Origin: Marinobacter guineae
GTDB lineage: Bacteria; Pseudomonadota; Gammaproteobacteria; Pseudomonadales; Oleiphilaceae
Length of the DNA: 64,000 nucleotides
Direction: 5' to 3'
Assembly: GCF_002744735.1 (NCBI RefSeq)
Contig: NZ_KZ319342.1
Span: 168,354-232,353, forward strand
This document shows positions 25,868 through 34,996 of the stretch, in pieces. The position numbers and the translations under genes are program-made. The notes below the pieces were generated by a model that saw only the letters and a list, made by a program, of their open reading frames with translations, made no database searches and had not been told where the DNA came from. The stretch's first letter is position 1. Each line of letters starts with the position of its first letter.

Positions 25868-26245
25868 GTGAATAGCAAACGACCAGTAAATCTCGATCTC
25901 GGCAAGTTTCATTTTCCGCTGCCAGCCATTACGTCCATATTGCACCGCATCAGCGGCATCATCATTTTTGTTGGTGTTGCGTTCATGCTTTACGGGCTTC
26001 AGCTTTCCCTGTCCGGGGAAGAGGGCTTCAGCCGTGTAAGTGAACTGCTGGACAGCTTCCTTGCCAAGCTGATTGTCTGGGGCATCTTGTCTGCTCTGCT
26101 GTACCACCTCGTTGCAGGCATCAAGCACCTGCTCATGGATATGGGCATTGGTGAAGAGCTCGAGAGCGGCCGCCTCGCCGCCAAGATCACGATTGTGGTT
26201 TCCGTCATTCTCATCGTACTGGCAGGAGTCTGGGTATGGGCATGA
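25868..26245 (+). CDS. sdhC: Succinate dehydrogenase cytochrome b556 subunit
   Basis: 125-residue membrane anchor with three predicted TM helices (about 30-50, 68-90, 102-124). The heme b ligand is the His in LYHLVAGIKHLLMDMG, and the quinone-site Ser/Arg region is in SILHRISG. Starts with GTG at 25868. It is the first gene of the sdhCDAB operon; its stop overlaps the next start as ATGA. Confidence 0.95.
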   Translation: MNSKRPVNLDLGKFHFPLPAITSILHRISGIIIFVGVAFMLYGLQLSLSGEEGFSRVSELLDSFLAKLIVWGILSALLYHLVAGIKHLLMDMGIGEELESGRLAAKITIVVSVILIVLAGVWVWA

Positions 26246-26583
26246 ATAGTGTGACTAATATTGGCCGTAACGGGATTCAGGACTGGATCATCCAGCGCGT
26301 CTCTGCCTACGTACTTGCTCTGTATACTGTTTTTCTGCTCGGTTTCTTTATTTCTACTGATGTTGATTATCAGTCCTGGTCGGCTCTTTTCGATCAGGCA
26401 TGGTTCAGGATCTTTACCCTGCTGACACTGTTGTCGATCGCGGGGCATGCATGGGTCGGGCTTTGGACTGTTTCTACAGACTACATCAAGTCCGCCGGGC
26501 AGCGAATGCTTTTTCAGGCAGTAGTTGTGCTGGCAATCTTTGTGTATGTGGTCTGGGGTATTCAAATTATTTGGGGGCTTTGA
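26242..26583 (+). CDS. sdhD: Succinate dehydrogenase membrane anchor subunit
   Basis: 113-residue anchor with three TM helices. The second heme ligand is the His of IAGHAWVGLW, and the conserved quinone-site Tyr is in STDYIKS. The ATG at 26242 overlaps the sdhC stop by 4 bases; an ATG 6 bases upstream is also possible. sdhA starts 3 bp after its stop. Confidence 0.94.
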   Translation: MNSVTNIGRNGIQDWIIQRVSAYVLALYTVFLLGFFISTDVDYQSWSALFDQAWFRIFTLLTLLSIAGHAWVGLWTVSTDYIKSAGQRMLFQAVVVLAIFVYVVWGIQIIWGL

Positions 26584-26586
26584 TCG

Positions 26587-28359
26587 ATGGCTAATATCAA
26601 GACCATGTCTTACGACGCGATCGTTATTGGTGGTGGCGGTTCCGGCATGCGGGCTGCGCTGCAGTTGACTGAGTCCGGTGTAAATACTGCGTGCATCACC
26701 AAGGTGTTTCCGACCCGTTCGCACACGGTATCTGCCCAGGGCGGCATTACTTGTGCAATCGCAAGTGCTGATCCCAATGACGATTGGCGCTGGCATATGT
26801 ATGACACGGTGAAAGGCTCGGACTACATTGCCGATCAGGATGCCGTTGAGTATATGTGTTCCGTAGGTCCTCAGGCCGTTTTTGAGCTGGAACACATGGG
26901 GCTGCCTTTTTCTCGTACTGAACAGGGTCGAATCTATCAGCGTCCGTTCGGAGGCCAGTCGAAGGGGCCTGATAATCCGACTCAGGCAGCACGCACCTGT
27001 GCCGCCGCTGACCGTACCGGTCATGCCCTTCTGCACACGCTGTACCAGGCCAACATCAAGGGCGGGACTAGCTTCCTTAATGAATGGTATGCGGTAGATC
27101 TGGTCAAGAACAGCAAGGATGAAGTGGTTGGTGTTGTTGCCATCGAGGTGGAAACCGGCGAGGTAGCTTACATCAAGTCCAAGGCGACGGTGCTGGCGAC
27201 GGGCGGTGCAGGCCGTATTTACGCATCCACAACGAATGCCCTGATCAACACTGGGGATGGTGTCGGAATGGCGCTGCGTGCCGGTTTCCCGATGCAGGAT
27301 ATGGAAATGTGGCAGTTCCACCCGACCGGAATCTACGGTGCCGGCACGCTGGTAACGGAAGGTTGCCGGGGTGAGGGCGGTTACCTGATCAACGCTGAAG
27401 GCGAGCGCTTCATGGAGCGCTATGCTCCGAACGCAAAAGATCTGGCGGGCCGTGATGTTGTCGCCCGGGCGATGGTTATCGAGATTCTGGAAGGTCGCGG
27501 GTGCGGGCCCGACAAGGACCACGTTCTTCTGAAGCTGGATCATCTGGGTGAAGAAACCCTGAATTTGCGACTGCCAGGCATCTGTGAGCTGTCCCGTACT
27601 TTCGCTCATGTGGATCCGGTAAAAGAACCGATTCCGGTGGTTCCGACCTGTCATTACATGATGGGCGGCATCCCGACCAACGTCGGAGGTCAGGCTCTGA
27701 CCCAGGACGAAAATGGTAAAGACAAGGCAATCCCGGGGCTGTTCGCGTGTGGTGAGGCGGCCTGTGTGTCTGTGCACGGTGCCAACCGTCTGGGTGGTAA
27801 CTCCCTTCTGGATCTGGTTGTGTTCGGTCGCGCAGCTGGTCTGCACATCGAAGAGCAGCTTCGTGGCGGCTTTGAGGTAGACGGCGCCAGCGAAGAGGAC
27901 ATCAAGCGGGCCATGGCTCGCCTTGATCGCCTGAACAGTGCGTCTGAGGGTGAGAGTGTTGCCGAGGTGCGCAAGGATCTTCAGAACTGCATGCAGCTGT
28001 ATTTCGGCGTGTTCCGAGACGGCAAGAGCATGGAAGAGGGACTGAAGAAGCTTGAGGCGATTGGTGAGCGCGTGCGCAACACCAAACTGGCTGATACCAG
28101 CAACGCTTTCAACACGGCCCGTATTGAGGCGCTTGAGCTGGATAACCTCTTTGAGGTGGCGCTGGCTACTGCAATTTCTGCCTACGAGCGCAAGGAAAGC
28201 CGTGGCGCTCACGCCCGGAACGACTTCACCGAGCGTGACGATGAGAACTGGCTGAAGCACTCCATTTACTTCCCGCTAGACAAGCGTGTCGGCAAGCGTG
28301 ATGTGAATTTTGCGCCGAAGACCGTGGCCACGTTTGAGCCGAAGATCCGGACTTACTAA
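26587..28359 (+). CDS. sdhA: Succinate dehydrogenase flavoprotein subunit
   Basis: Catalytic subunit that oxidises succinate to fumarate and passes electrons to SdhB. FAD loop AIVIGGGGSGMRAAL at the N terminus; covalent FAD attachment at His46 in RSHTVSAQGGI; substrate-binding HPTGIYGAGTLVTEGCRGEGG; catalytic Arg region around CHYMMGGIPTN. It is 590 residues, the expected length. No gene for the FAD assembly factor SdhE is in this window. Confidence 0.98.
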   Translation: MANIKTMSYDAIVIGGGGSGMRAALQLTESGVNTACITKVFPTRSHTVSAQGGITCAIASADPNDDWRWHMYDTVKGSDYIADQDAVEYMCSVGPQAVFELEHMGLPFSRTEQGRIYQRPFGGQSKGPDNPTQAARTCAAADRTGHALLHTLYQANIKGGTSFLNEWYAVDLVKNSKDEVVGVVAIEVETGEVAYIKSKATVLATGGAGRIYASTTNALINTGDGVGMALRAGFPMQDMEMWQFHPTGIYGAGTLVTEGCRGEGGYLINAEGERFMERYAPNAKDLAGRDVVARAMVIEILEGRGCGPDKDHVLLKLDHLGEETLNLRLPGICELSRTFAHVDPVKEPIPVVPTCHYMMGGIPTNVGGQALTQDENGKDKAIPGLFACGEAACVSVHGANRLGGNSLLDLVVFGRAAGLHIEEQLRGGFEVDGASEEDIKRAMARLDRLNSASEGESVAEVRKDLQNCMQLYFGVFRDGKSMEEGLKKLEAIGERVRNTKLADTSNAFNTARIEALELDNLFEVALATAISAYERKESRGAHARNDFTERDDENWLKHSIYFPLDKRVGKRDVNFAPKTVATFEPKIRTY

Positions 28360-28373
28360 GGGGGACGTCGAAA

Positions 28374-29078
28374 ATGTTAGTCAGCCTATATCGTTATAAC
28401 CCGGAAACTGACAACGCGCCCTATATGCAGGACGTGGATGTCGAGATTCCGGCAGGTAAGGACCTGATGGTCCTTGACGTTTTGAATCTCATCAAGGAAC
28501 GCGACCCCTCGATGGCCTACCGTCGTTCCTGCCGTGAGGGCGTTTGTGGCTCTGATGGCATGAACATGAACGGCAAGAATGGCCTGGCCTGCATCACGCC
28601 GGTGTCCCAGGTTGTGAAGAACGACAAGCTGGTGCTGCGGCCACTGCCGGGTCTGCCTGTCATCCGTGACCTGGTTGTTGACATGAGCCTCTTCTATAAG
28701 CAGTACGAAAAGGTCATGCCTTACCTCGTGAACGACAAGCCGGCGCCCGCCATCGAGCGCCTGCAGTCTCCTGAGGATCGGGAGAAGCTGGATGGCCTGT
28801 ACGAGTGTATTCTCTGTGCCTGCTGTTCCACATCCTGCCCGTCGTTCTGGTGGAATCCGGACAAGTTCATTGGCCCGGCAGGCCTGTTGCAGGCGTACCG
28901 CTTCCTTGCGGACAGCCGCGACACGGCCCAGGAGGAGCGTCTTGCCAATCTGGATGACCCGTTCAGCGTTTTCCGCTGCCGGGGCATCATGAACTGTGTC
29001 AGTGTCTGCCCGAAAGGTCTGAACCCCACAAGGGCTATCGGCCACATTCGGAATCTTCTGCTGCAACGGGCGACTTAA
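28374..29078 (+). CDS. sdhB: Succinate dehydrogenase iron-sulfur subunit
   Basis: 234 residues carrying three clusters: [2Fe-2S] in CREGVCGSDGMNMNG...C, [4Fe-4S] in CILCACCSTSCP and [3Fe-4S] in CRGIMNCVSVCPKGL. It links SdhA to the membrane quinone site. It is the last gene of the sdh operon; a hairpin lies 52 bp downstream, before sucA. Confidence 0.97.
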   Translation: MLVSLYRYNPETDNAPYMQDVDVEIPAGKDLMVLDVLNLIKERDPSMAYRRSCREGVCGSDGMNMNGKNGLACITPVSQVVKNDKLVLRPLPGLPVIRDLVVDMSLFYKQYEKVMPYLVNDKPAPAIERLQSPEDREKLDGLYECILCACCSTSCPSFWWNPDKFIGPAGLLQAYRFLADSRDTAQEERLANLDDPFSVFRCRGIMNCVSVCPKGLNPTRAIGHIRNLLLQRAT

Positions 29079-29389
29079 GCGGCAGGATTTCAGACAGACG
29101 CTATACTGTTCTGACAAGTTTGGTACCCGGAAGGCCCCGCAATTCGTGGGGCCTTCAACCAAAGGCTTATAGTTAAAAGTCTTACCCGGGTGCACACTAC
29201 GCAAGCTGTGGCGGGAGCTTATAAAGTTTTCACCCCGCTTTGCTGAGTATAAAAACCACCGGGGAACGGAAAACATCCATGTCGGGTGTGGTGGCCAAAG
29301 TCGATCCCGTAAAAACCCGTATTGACTGAGAATTACTCCTGGCCGACCATACCGGGCTCCCCGCACCAGCCCAAGGTGAGCTATTCAAG
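29079..29389 (+). promoter_or_regulatory. sdhB-sucA intergenic region / sucA leader
   Basis: 311 bp without a gene. It begins with a GC-rich hairpin (29130-29156). Further down are a CCACC/GGTGG pair around 29260-29300 and an AAGCT/AGCTT pair near 29205-29220 that could form an RNA structure before sucA. Structured RNAs upstream of sucA (sucA-type motifs) are known in Pseudomonas and Burkholderia, but I cannot confirm such a motif here by eye. Confidence 0.5.
29130..29156 (+). terminator. Hairpin after sdhB, possible partial terminator
   Basis: GAAGGCCCC and GGGGCCTTC form a perfect 9-bp stem, which a C-G and a G-U pair can extend into the loop. It is followed by AACC rather than a T run, so it is more likely an mRNA 3' stabiliser or attenuator than a strong intrinsic terminator. 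Confidence 0.5.
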
Positions 29390-32227
29390 ATGCACGAAAG
29401 CATAATGGAGCAGTTATGGCAGACTTCCCACCTGCAGGGTGGTAATCTCGCCTATGTTGAACAGCTTTTTGAAACCTACCTGACAGACCCCAACGCCGTT
29501 CCCGAAGAGTGGAGAAGCTATTTCGACAAGCTTCCCAGCGTCGATGGCTACCAGGGCCGAGATGTTGCCCACTCTTCCATCCGCGAACAGTTTGAACATA
29601 TCTCTCGCAATCAGCGCTTTCTCGCCAGCGGCGGTGTTCCCGCCAGTGCTACGTCCGACGCAGACAAAAAGCAGATTCGTGTTCTCCAGCTGATCAACGC
29701 CTTCCGTTTCCGTGGTCATCAGGAGGCAAAGCTGGATCCACTCGGCGTATGGCAGCGTCCTCAGGTAGAAGATCTGGATCCCGCGTTCCATGAACTCTCG
29801 GACTCCGACAGTGATCTGGAATTCCAGACCGGCTCCCTGAATCTGGGTGCCGAGACCATGAAGCTTCGCGATATCGTGGATGGCCTGCGTCAGACTTACT
29901 GCGAGAGCATCGGCGCCGAATACATGCACGTCGTCGATACCCGCATCAAGCGGTGGTTTCAGCAGCGTATGGAGCCGGTTCGCTCACGACCGGAGTACGA
30001 AGCGAAAACCCGCAAGCACATCCTGGAACGCCTGACCGCCGCAGAAGGCCTGGAAAAATACCTGGGGTCCCGTTATCCGGGCGTCAAGCGTTTTGGTCTT
30101 GAAGGTGGCGAGACCCTGATTCCCTGCCTGGATGAACTGATTCAGCGTGCGGGATCCTATGGTGCAAAAGAGATTGTCCTGGGCATGGCTCACCGTGGCC
30201 GCCTGAACGTTCTTGTTAACACCCTCGGCAAAAACCCGAAAGAACTGTTCGACGAGTTTGAAGGCAAGAAGCTGGCTGCTTCCGGTTCCGGTGATGTGAA
30301 ATACCATCAGGGCTTCTCATCCAACGTGATGACCCCCGGCGGTGAGGTTCACCTGGCCATGGCTTTTAACCCGTCTCACCTGGAAATTGTGTCTCCGGTG
30401 GTGGAAGGTTCTGTTCGTGCCCGCCAGACCCGTCGCAATGACAACGATGGCACCCAGGTGGTCCCGATTATCATGCACGGTGACGCGGCTTTTGCCGGTC
30501 AGGGCGTGGTGATGGAAACCTTCCAGATGTCCCAGACCCGTGGTTTCGGTGTTGGCGGGACCATTCATATCGTTATCAACAACCAGGTCGGCTTCACCAC
30601 GAGCAAGCAGGAAGACGCACGGTCCACCGAATACTGTACCGACGTTGCCAAGATGATCCAGGCACCGATCCTGCATGTGAATGCAGACGATCCGGAAGCG
30701 GTGATGTTCGTTACCCAGATGGCCATGGACTACCGCAACGAGTTCAAGAACGACGTGGTTATCGATCTGGTGTGCTACCGCCGCCGCGGCCACAACGAAG
30801 CGGATGAGCCGGCAGCGACGCAGCCGGTCATGTACGAGAAGATCCGCAAGCTGAAAACGACCCGTAATCTTTACGCTGACCAGTTGATGGAAGCCGGCGT
30901 GATCAGCGAGGACGAGGCCAAGCAGATGGAGAACGACTACCGTGATGCGCTGGATAACGGCGAGCACGTGGTCAAGTCCCTGGTCAAGGAGCCCAATAAA
31001 GAGCTCTATGTCGACTGGACGCCGTACCTCGGTCACGAGTGGACCGCCAAGTGCAAATCCAGCGTGCCGCTGAAGACGATCCAGAAGCTGGGCAAAAAGC
31101 TGACCTCGGTTCCTGAAGGGTTCAGTATCCAGCGTCAGGTTTCCAAGATCGTTTCGGACCGCGAAAAGATGACGGCAGGCGCTTTGCCCATTAACTGGGG
31201 CTATGGCGAGGTTATGGCATATGCAACGCTGATAAACGAGGGCCATCCGATTCGTATTACGGGTCAGGACGTCGGCCGGGGTACGTTCTCTCATCGTCAT
31301 GCGGTTCTGCATAATCAGAAAGACGGTTCAACGCACATTGCGCTTGAGCAATTGTCGGAAGACCAGCCGAAGTTCGAGCTCTATGACTCGCTGCTCTCTG
31401 AAGAAGCCGTCATGGCGTTCGAATATGGCTATTCAACCACAGCGCCGGATGGCCTGGTGGTCTGGGAAGCGCAATTCGGTGATTTTGCCAACGGCGCCCA
31501 GGTGGTGATTGACCAGTTCCTGACCAGTGGTGAGCACAAGTGGGGCCGCCTCTGTGGTCTGACCCTGCTGCTGCCCCACGGCTACGAAGGTCAGGGGCCG
31601 GAGCACAGTTCTGCACGTCTTGAGCGGTTCCTGCAACTGTCCGCCGAGCACAACATTCAGGTATGTGTGCCGACAACGCCGTCGCAGGTGTTCCACATGC
31701 TGCGTCGTCAGGTCAAGCGCCCACTGCGCAAGCCGTTGGTGGCGATTACGCCCAAGAGCCTGCTGCGTCACAAGGAAGCTACGTCTGATCTGGATGATCT
31801 GACCAGCGGTACCTTCCAGACGGTGCTTCCCGAGAAGGAGCCGTCCGATCCCAAGAAGGTGACACGCCTGATCATGTGCAGCGGCAAGGTGTATTTCGAT
31901 CTTCTGGAGAAGAAGAAATCCGACGAGCGTGATGATGTCGCCCTCGTTCGCATCGAGCAGCTCTATCCGTTCCCGGGCGATGACCTGGATGAACTCCTGA
32001 GCCACTACCCCAAGCTCAAGCATGTTGTCTGGTGTCAGGAAGAGCCGATGAATCAGGGTGCCTGGTACTGCAGCCAGCATCACATGCGTAATGCCCTGCA
32101 TCGCAAGAATCCCAAGCTGTACCTTCAGTATGCCGGCCGTGACGCTTCCGCTGCTCCTGCTTGCGGGCATATGTCTGCGCACATCGAAGAGCAGAAGAAA
32201 CTGGTTACCGACGCGTTTGAAATTTGA
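29390..32227 (+). CDS. sucA: 2-oxoglutarate dehydrogenase E1 component
   Basis: Thiamine-diphosphate enzyme that decarboxylates 2-oxoglutarate and transfers the succinyl group to SucB. It is 945 residues (E. coli 933). The N-terminal E2-binding segment (MEQLWQTSHLQGGNLAYVEQ), GMAHRGRLNVL, the ThDP/Mg site (GDAAFAGQGVVMET, VINNQVGFTTS) and GQDVGRGTFSHRHAVL are recognisable. Starts with ATG; sucB follows after 25 bp. Confidence 0.97.
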   Translation: MHESIMEQLWQTSHLQGGNLAYVEQLFETYLTDPNAVPEEWRSYFDKLPSVDGYQGRDVAHSSIREQFEHISRNQRFLASGGVPASATSDADKKQIRVLQLINAFRFRGHQEAKLDPLGVWQRPQVEDLDPAFHELSDSDSDLEFQTGSLNLGAETMKLRDIVDGLRQTYCESIGAEYMHVVDTRIKRWFQQRMEPVRSRPEYEAKTRKHILERLTAAEGLEKYLGSRYPGVKRFGLEGGETLIPCLDELIQRAGSYGAKEIVLGMAHRGRLNVLVNTLGKNPKELFDEFEGKKLAASGSGDVKYHQGFSSNVMTPGGEVHLAMAFNPSHLEIVSPVVEGSVRARQTRRNDNDGTQVVPIIMHGDAAFAGQGVVMETFQMSQTRGFGVGGTIHIVINNQVGFTTSKQEDARSTEYCTDVAKMIQAPILHVNADDPEAVMFVTQMAMDYRNEFKNDVVIDLVCYRRRGHNEADEPAATQPVMYEKIRKLKTTRNLYADQLMEAGVISEDEAKQMENDYRDALDNGEHVVKSLVKEPNKELYVDWTPYLGHEWTAKCKSSVPLKTIQKLGKKLTSVPEGFSIQRQVSKIVSDREKMTAGALPINWGYGEVMAYATLINEGHPIRITGQDVGRGTFSHRHAVLHNQKDGSTHIALEQLSEDQPKFELYDSLLSEEAVMAFEYGYSTTAPDGLVVWEAQFGDFANGAQVVIDQFLTSGEHKWGRLCGLTLLLPHGYEGQGPEHSSARLERFLQLSAEHNIQVCVPTTPSQVFHMLRRQVKRPLRKPLVAITPKSLLRHKEATSDLDDLTSGTFQTVLPEKEPSDPKKVTRLIMCSGKVYFDLLEKKKSDERDDVALVRIEQLYPFPGDDLDELLSHYPKLKHVVWCQEEPMNQGAWYCSQHHMRNALHRKNPKLYLQYAGRDASAAPACGHMSAHIEEQKKLVTDAFEI

Positions 32228-32252
32228 CAAGCTACCGAACTAAGGATCTGTA

Positions 32253-33482
32253 ATGTCAACTGAGATTAAAGCCCCCGTTTTCCCGGAGTCGGTCGCAGAG
32301 GGTACTGTTGCGACCTGGCACAAGCAGCCGGGCGAAGCCTGTTCACGTGACGAACTGATTGTCGATATCGAAACCGACAAGGTCGTTCTTGAGGTTGTCG
32401 CGCCTGCTGATGGCGTTATCGAAGAAATTCTCAAGAACGAAGGCGACACCGTTGAAAGCGGCGAAGTAGTCGGCAAGTTCAAGGCAGGCGCAGCGGGCGA
32501 GTCCAAGCCTGCGGAAGGCAAGAAGGAAGAGAGCAAGGAAGAGGCCCCGAAGGAAGAGGTCAAGAGTGATGCTGCTTCCGGAGATGCCATCCTGAGTCCG
32601 GCGGCCCGAAAGCTGGCCGAAGAAAACAACGTTGACCCGAACGCAGTCAAGGGCACCGGCAAAGATGGCCGTGTAACCAAGGAAGACGTTCAGAGCCACG
32701 TGGAAAGCGCGAAGTCATCCGGTGGCGCTGCTGCGCCCAAGCCGGCTGCCGAGATGCCAGAGGTAAATGTTTCAGCGGGCGAACGTCCGGAGAAGCGTGT
32801 TCCTATGACGCGTCTGCGCGCCAGCATTGCCAAGCGTCTGGTCAACGCACAGCAGAGCGCTGCCATGCTGACCACCTTCAACGAAGTCAACATGGCGCCG
32901 ATCATGGAACTGCGCAAGCAGTACCAGGACAGCTTCGTAAAGCGCCATGGCATCAAGCTGGGCTTCATGTCCTTCTTTACCAAGGCGGCTACCGAAGCAC
33001 TGAAACGCTTCCCGGCCGTTAACGCCTCCATCGATGGCAACGACATGGTTTACCATGGTTACCAGGATATCGGTGTGGCCGTCTCTACCGACCGTGGCCT
33101 GGTGGTCCCGGTAGTTCGTGATACTGACGCGCTGGGTCTTGCCGATATCGAGAAAAAGATTGTCGAGTACGGCACCAAGGCCAAAGACGGCAAGCTTGGT
33201 ATTGAGGATATGACCGGCGGTACCTTCACCATTACTAATGGCGGTATCTTCGGTTCCCTGATTTCCACGCCGATCCTGAATCCGCCGCAGACCGCTATCC
33301 TGGGTATGCACAAGATACAGGAGCGCCCGATGGCGGTGAACGGCAAGGTGGAAATCCAGCCAATGATGTATCTGGCGCTTTCCTATGACCACCGTATGAT
33401 CGATGGCAAGGAAGCAGTTCAGTTCCTTGTTGCGATCAAGGAAATGCTTGAGGACCCGGCACGTATTCTGCTGGATGTCTGA
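32253..33482 (+). CDS. sucB: Dihydrolipoamide succinyltransferase E2
   Basis: Core of the 2-oxoglutarate dehydrogenase complex. One lipoyl domain (residues 1-75, lipoylated Lys43 in ETDKVVLEV), a charged Ala/Lys/Glu linker (about 85-110), the E3-binding domain (LSPAARKLAEENNVDPNAVKGTG) and the catalytic domain ending with the active-site His in YDHRMIDGKEAV. It is 409 residues, the usual size. Confidence 0.97.
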   Translation: MSTEIKAPVFPESVAEGTVATWHKQPGEACSRDELIVDIETDKVVLEVVAPADGVIEEILKNEGDTVESGEVVGKFKAGAAGESKPAEGKKEESKEEAPKEEVKSDAASGDAILSPAARKLAEENNVDPNAVKGTGKDGRVTKEDVQSHVESAKSSGGAAAPKPAAEMPEVNVSAGERPEKRVPMTRLRASIAKRLVNAQQSAAMLTTFNEVNMAPIMELRKQYQDSFVKRHGIKLGFMSFFTKAATEALKRFPAVNASIDGNDMVYHGYQDIGVAVSTDRGLVVPVVRDTDALGLADIEKKIVEYGTKAKDGKLGIEDMTGGTFTITNGGIFGSLISTPILNPPQTAILGMHKIQERPMAVNGKVEIQPMMYLALSYDHRMIDGKEAVQFLVAIKEMLEDPARILLDV

Positions 33483-33517
33483 GCCGACACTTAACGAATC
33501 GGAAAACGGGATTAACT

Positions 33518-34960
33518 ATGTCTGATAAGTACGACGTCATTGTCATTGGTGCAGGCCCCGGGGGCTACGTGGCCGCCATCAAAGCGGCACAGCTCGGCCT
33601 GAAAACCGCGTGTGTCGAATCCTGGACCGCTGAAGATGGCAAAGCGCAGGTGCTTGGCGGTACCTGCCTGAATGTGGGCTGCATTCCCTCCAAGGCGCTG
33701 CTGGAGATTTCTCACAAGTTCGAGGAAGCCAGCCACGGCTACGAGATGCAGGGCATCATCGCGAAGGATGTCAAGATGGACATCTCTAAGATGATGGAGC
33801 GCAAGAGCGGCATCGTTAAGCAGCTGACCGGCGGGATCGCGGGTCTGTTCAAGTCTAATGGTGTTACGTCCATCCACGGTCACGGCAAACTGCTGGCGAA
33901 CCGCAAGGTGGAAGTCACCGACAAAGACGGCAAGACGACGACATACGAAGCCGAAAACGTGATTCTGGCGACCGGCTCCAAGCCGATCCAGATTCCGCCC
34001 GCACCGTTTGATGGCGACTACATCGTGGATTCCGAGGGTGCTCTGGAGTTCAGCGAAGTACCCAAGCGTCTCGGCGTAATCGGCGCCGGCGTTATCGGCC
34101 TCGAACTAGGCAGTGTGTGGGCTCGCCTGGGTGCTGAAGTGACTGTTCTGGAAGCCCAGGACACCTTCCTGCCTGCTGTCGACCAGCAGGTTGCGAAGGA
34201 CGCCCTGAAGCAGTTCCAGAAGCAGGGTCTTAATATTGTCATGGGCGCACGTATGACCGGCGCGGAAGTCAAGCGCAAGCTGGTTAACGTGACCTATGAA
34301 GATTCCAAGGGCAAGCATGAAGCCAAGTTCGACAAGCTGATCGTTGCCGTTGGTCGTCGTCCTTATACCGACAACCTGCTGTCTGAGGATGCCGGTGTCC
34401 AGATGGATGAACGTGGATTCATCTTCGTGGACGACAATTGCAAAACCGAGGCGCCGGGCATCTGGGCTGTTGGTGACGTGGTTCGCGGCCCGATGCTGGC
34501 TCACAAGGCCTCTGAAGAAGGCATTATGGTTGCCGAGCGTATTGCCGGGCACAAGCCCCAGGTGAATTACGACTGCATCCCGAACGTTATCTACACCGCG
34601 CCGGAAGTTGCCTGGGTCGGCAAGACCGAAGAGCAGCTCAAGGCTGAAGGTGAAGAATACAACGTGGGTACCTTCCCGTTTGCCGCTAATGGCCGTGCCA
34701 TGGCTGCAAACTCGGCATCTGGCTTGGTCAAGATCATTGCTGACGCGAAAACCGACCGTATCGTCGGGTTCCATGTCGTTGGTCCCCAGGCTTCTGAAAT
34801 CGTTGCCCAGGGCGTTATCGCCATGGAATTCGGTTCCAGCGCCGAAGATCTGGCCCTGACCTGTTTCGCACACCCGACTCTGTCCGAGTCCGTGCATGAA
34901 GCAGCTCTGGCCGTCGGTGGTGGGGCGATTCACATCGCCAATCGCCGCAAGAAGAAGTAA
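33518..34960 (+). CDS. lpd: Dihydrolipoamide dehydrogenase E3
   Basis: Flavoprotein that reoxidises dihydrolipoamide with NAD+. FAD loop VIVIGAGPGGYVAA; redox disulfide Cys50/Cys55 in GGTCLNVGCIPSK; NAD loop GVIGAGVIGLELGSVW; C-terminal interface His/Glu in CFAHPTLSESVHEA. It is 480 residues. Placed with sucAB, it is probably the E3 dedicated to 2-oxoglutarate dehydrogenase, though it may also serve other complexes. Confidence 0.97.
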   Translation: MSDKYDVIVIGAGPGGYVAAIKAAQLGLKTACVESWTAEDGKAQVLGGTCLNVGCIPSKALLEISHKFEEASHGYEMQGIIAKDVKMDISKMMERKSGIVKQLTGGIAGLFKSNGVTSIHGHGKLLANRKVEVTDKDGKTTTYEAENVILATGSKPIQIPPAPFDGDYIVDSEGALEFSEVPKRLGVIGAGVIGLELGSVWARLGAEVTVLEAQDTFLPAVDQQVAKDALKQFQKQGLNIVMGARMTGAEVKRKLVNVTYEDSKGKHEAKFDKLIVAVGRRPYTDNLLSEDAGVQMDERGFIFVDDNCKTEAPGIWAVGDVVRGPMLAHKASEEGIMVAERIAGHKPQVNYDCIPNVIYTAPEVAWVGKTEEQLKAEGEEYNVGTFPFAANGRAMAANSASGLVKIIADAKTDRIVGFHVVGPQASEIVAQGVIAMEFGSSAEDLALTCFAHPTLSESVHEAALAVGGGAIHIANRRKKK

Positions 34961-34996
34961 CGCAAACCAGGAATTTTTTAATTCGGGACATTAACT

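Noticed and set aside
25999..28260. 753-codon open frame on the minus strand opposite sdhC-sdhA
   Set aside because: It lies across three certain sdh genes and its translation has no recognisable domain. Long antisense frames are expected from strong GC-biased codon use.
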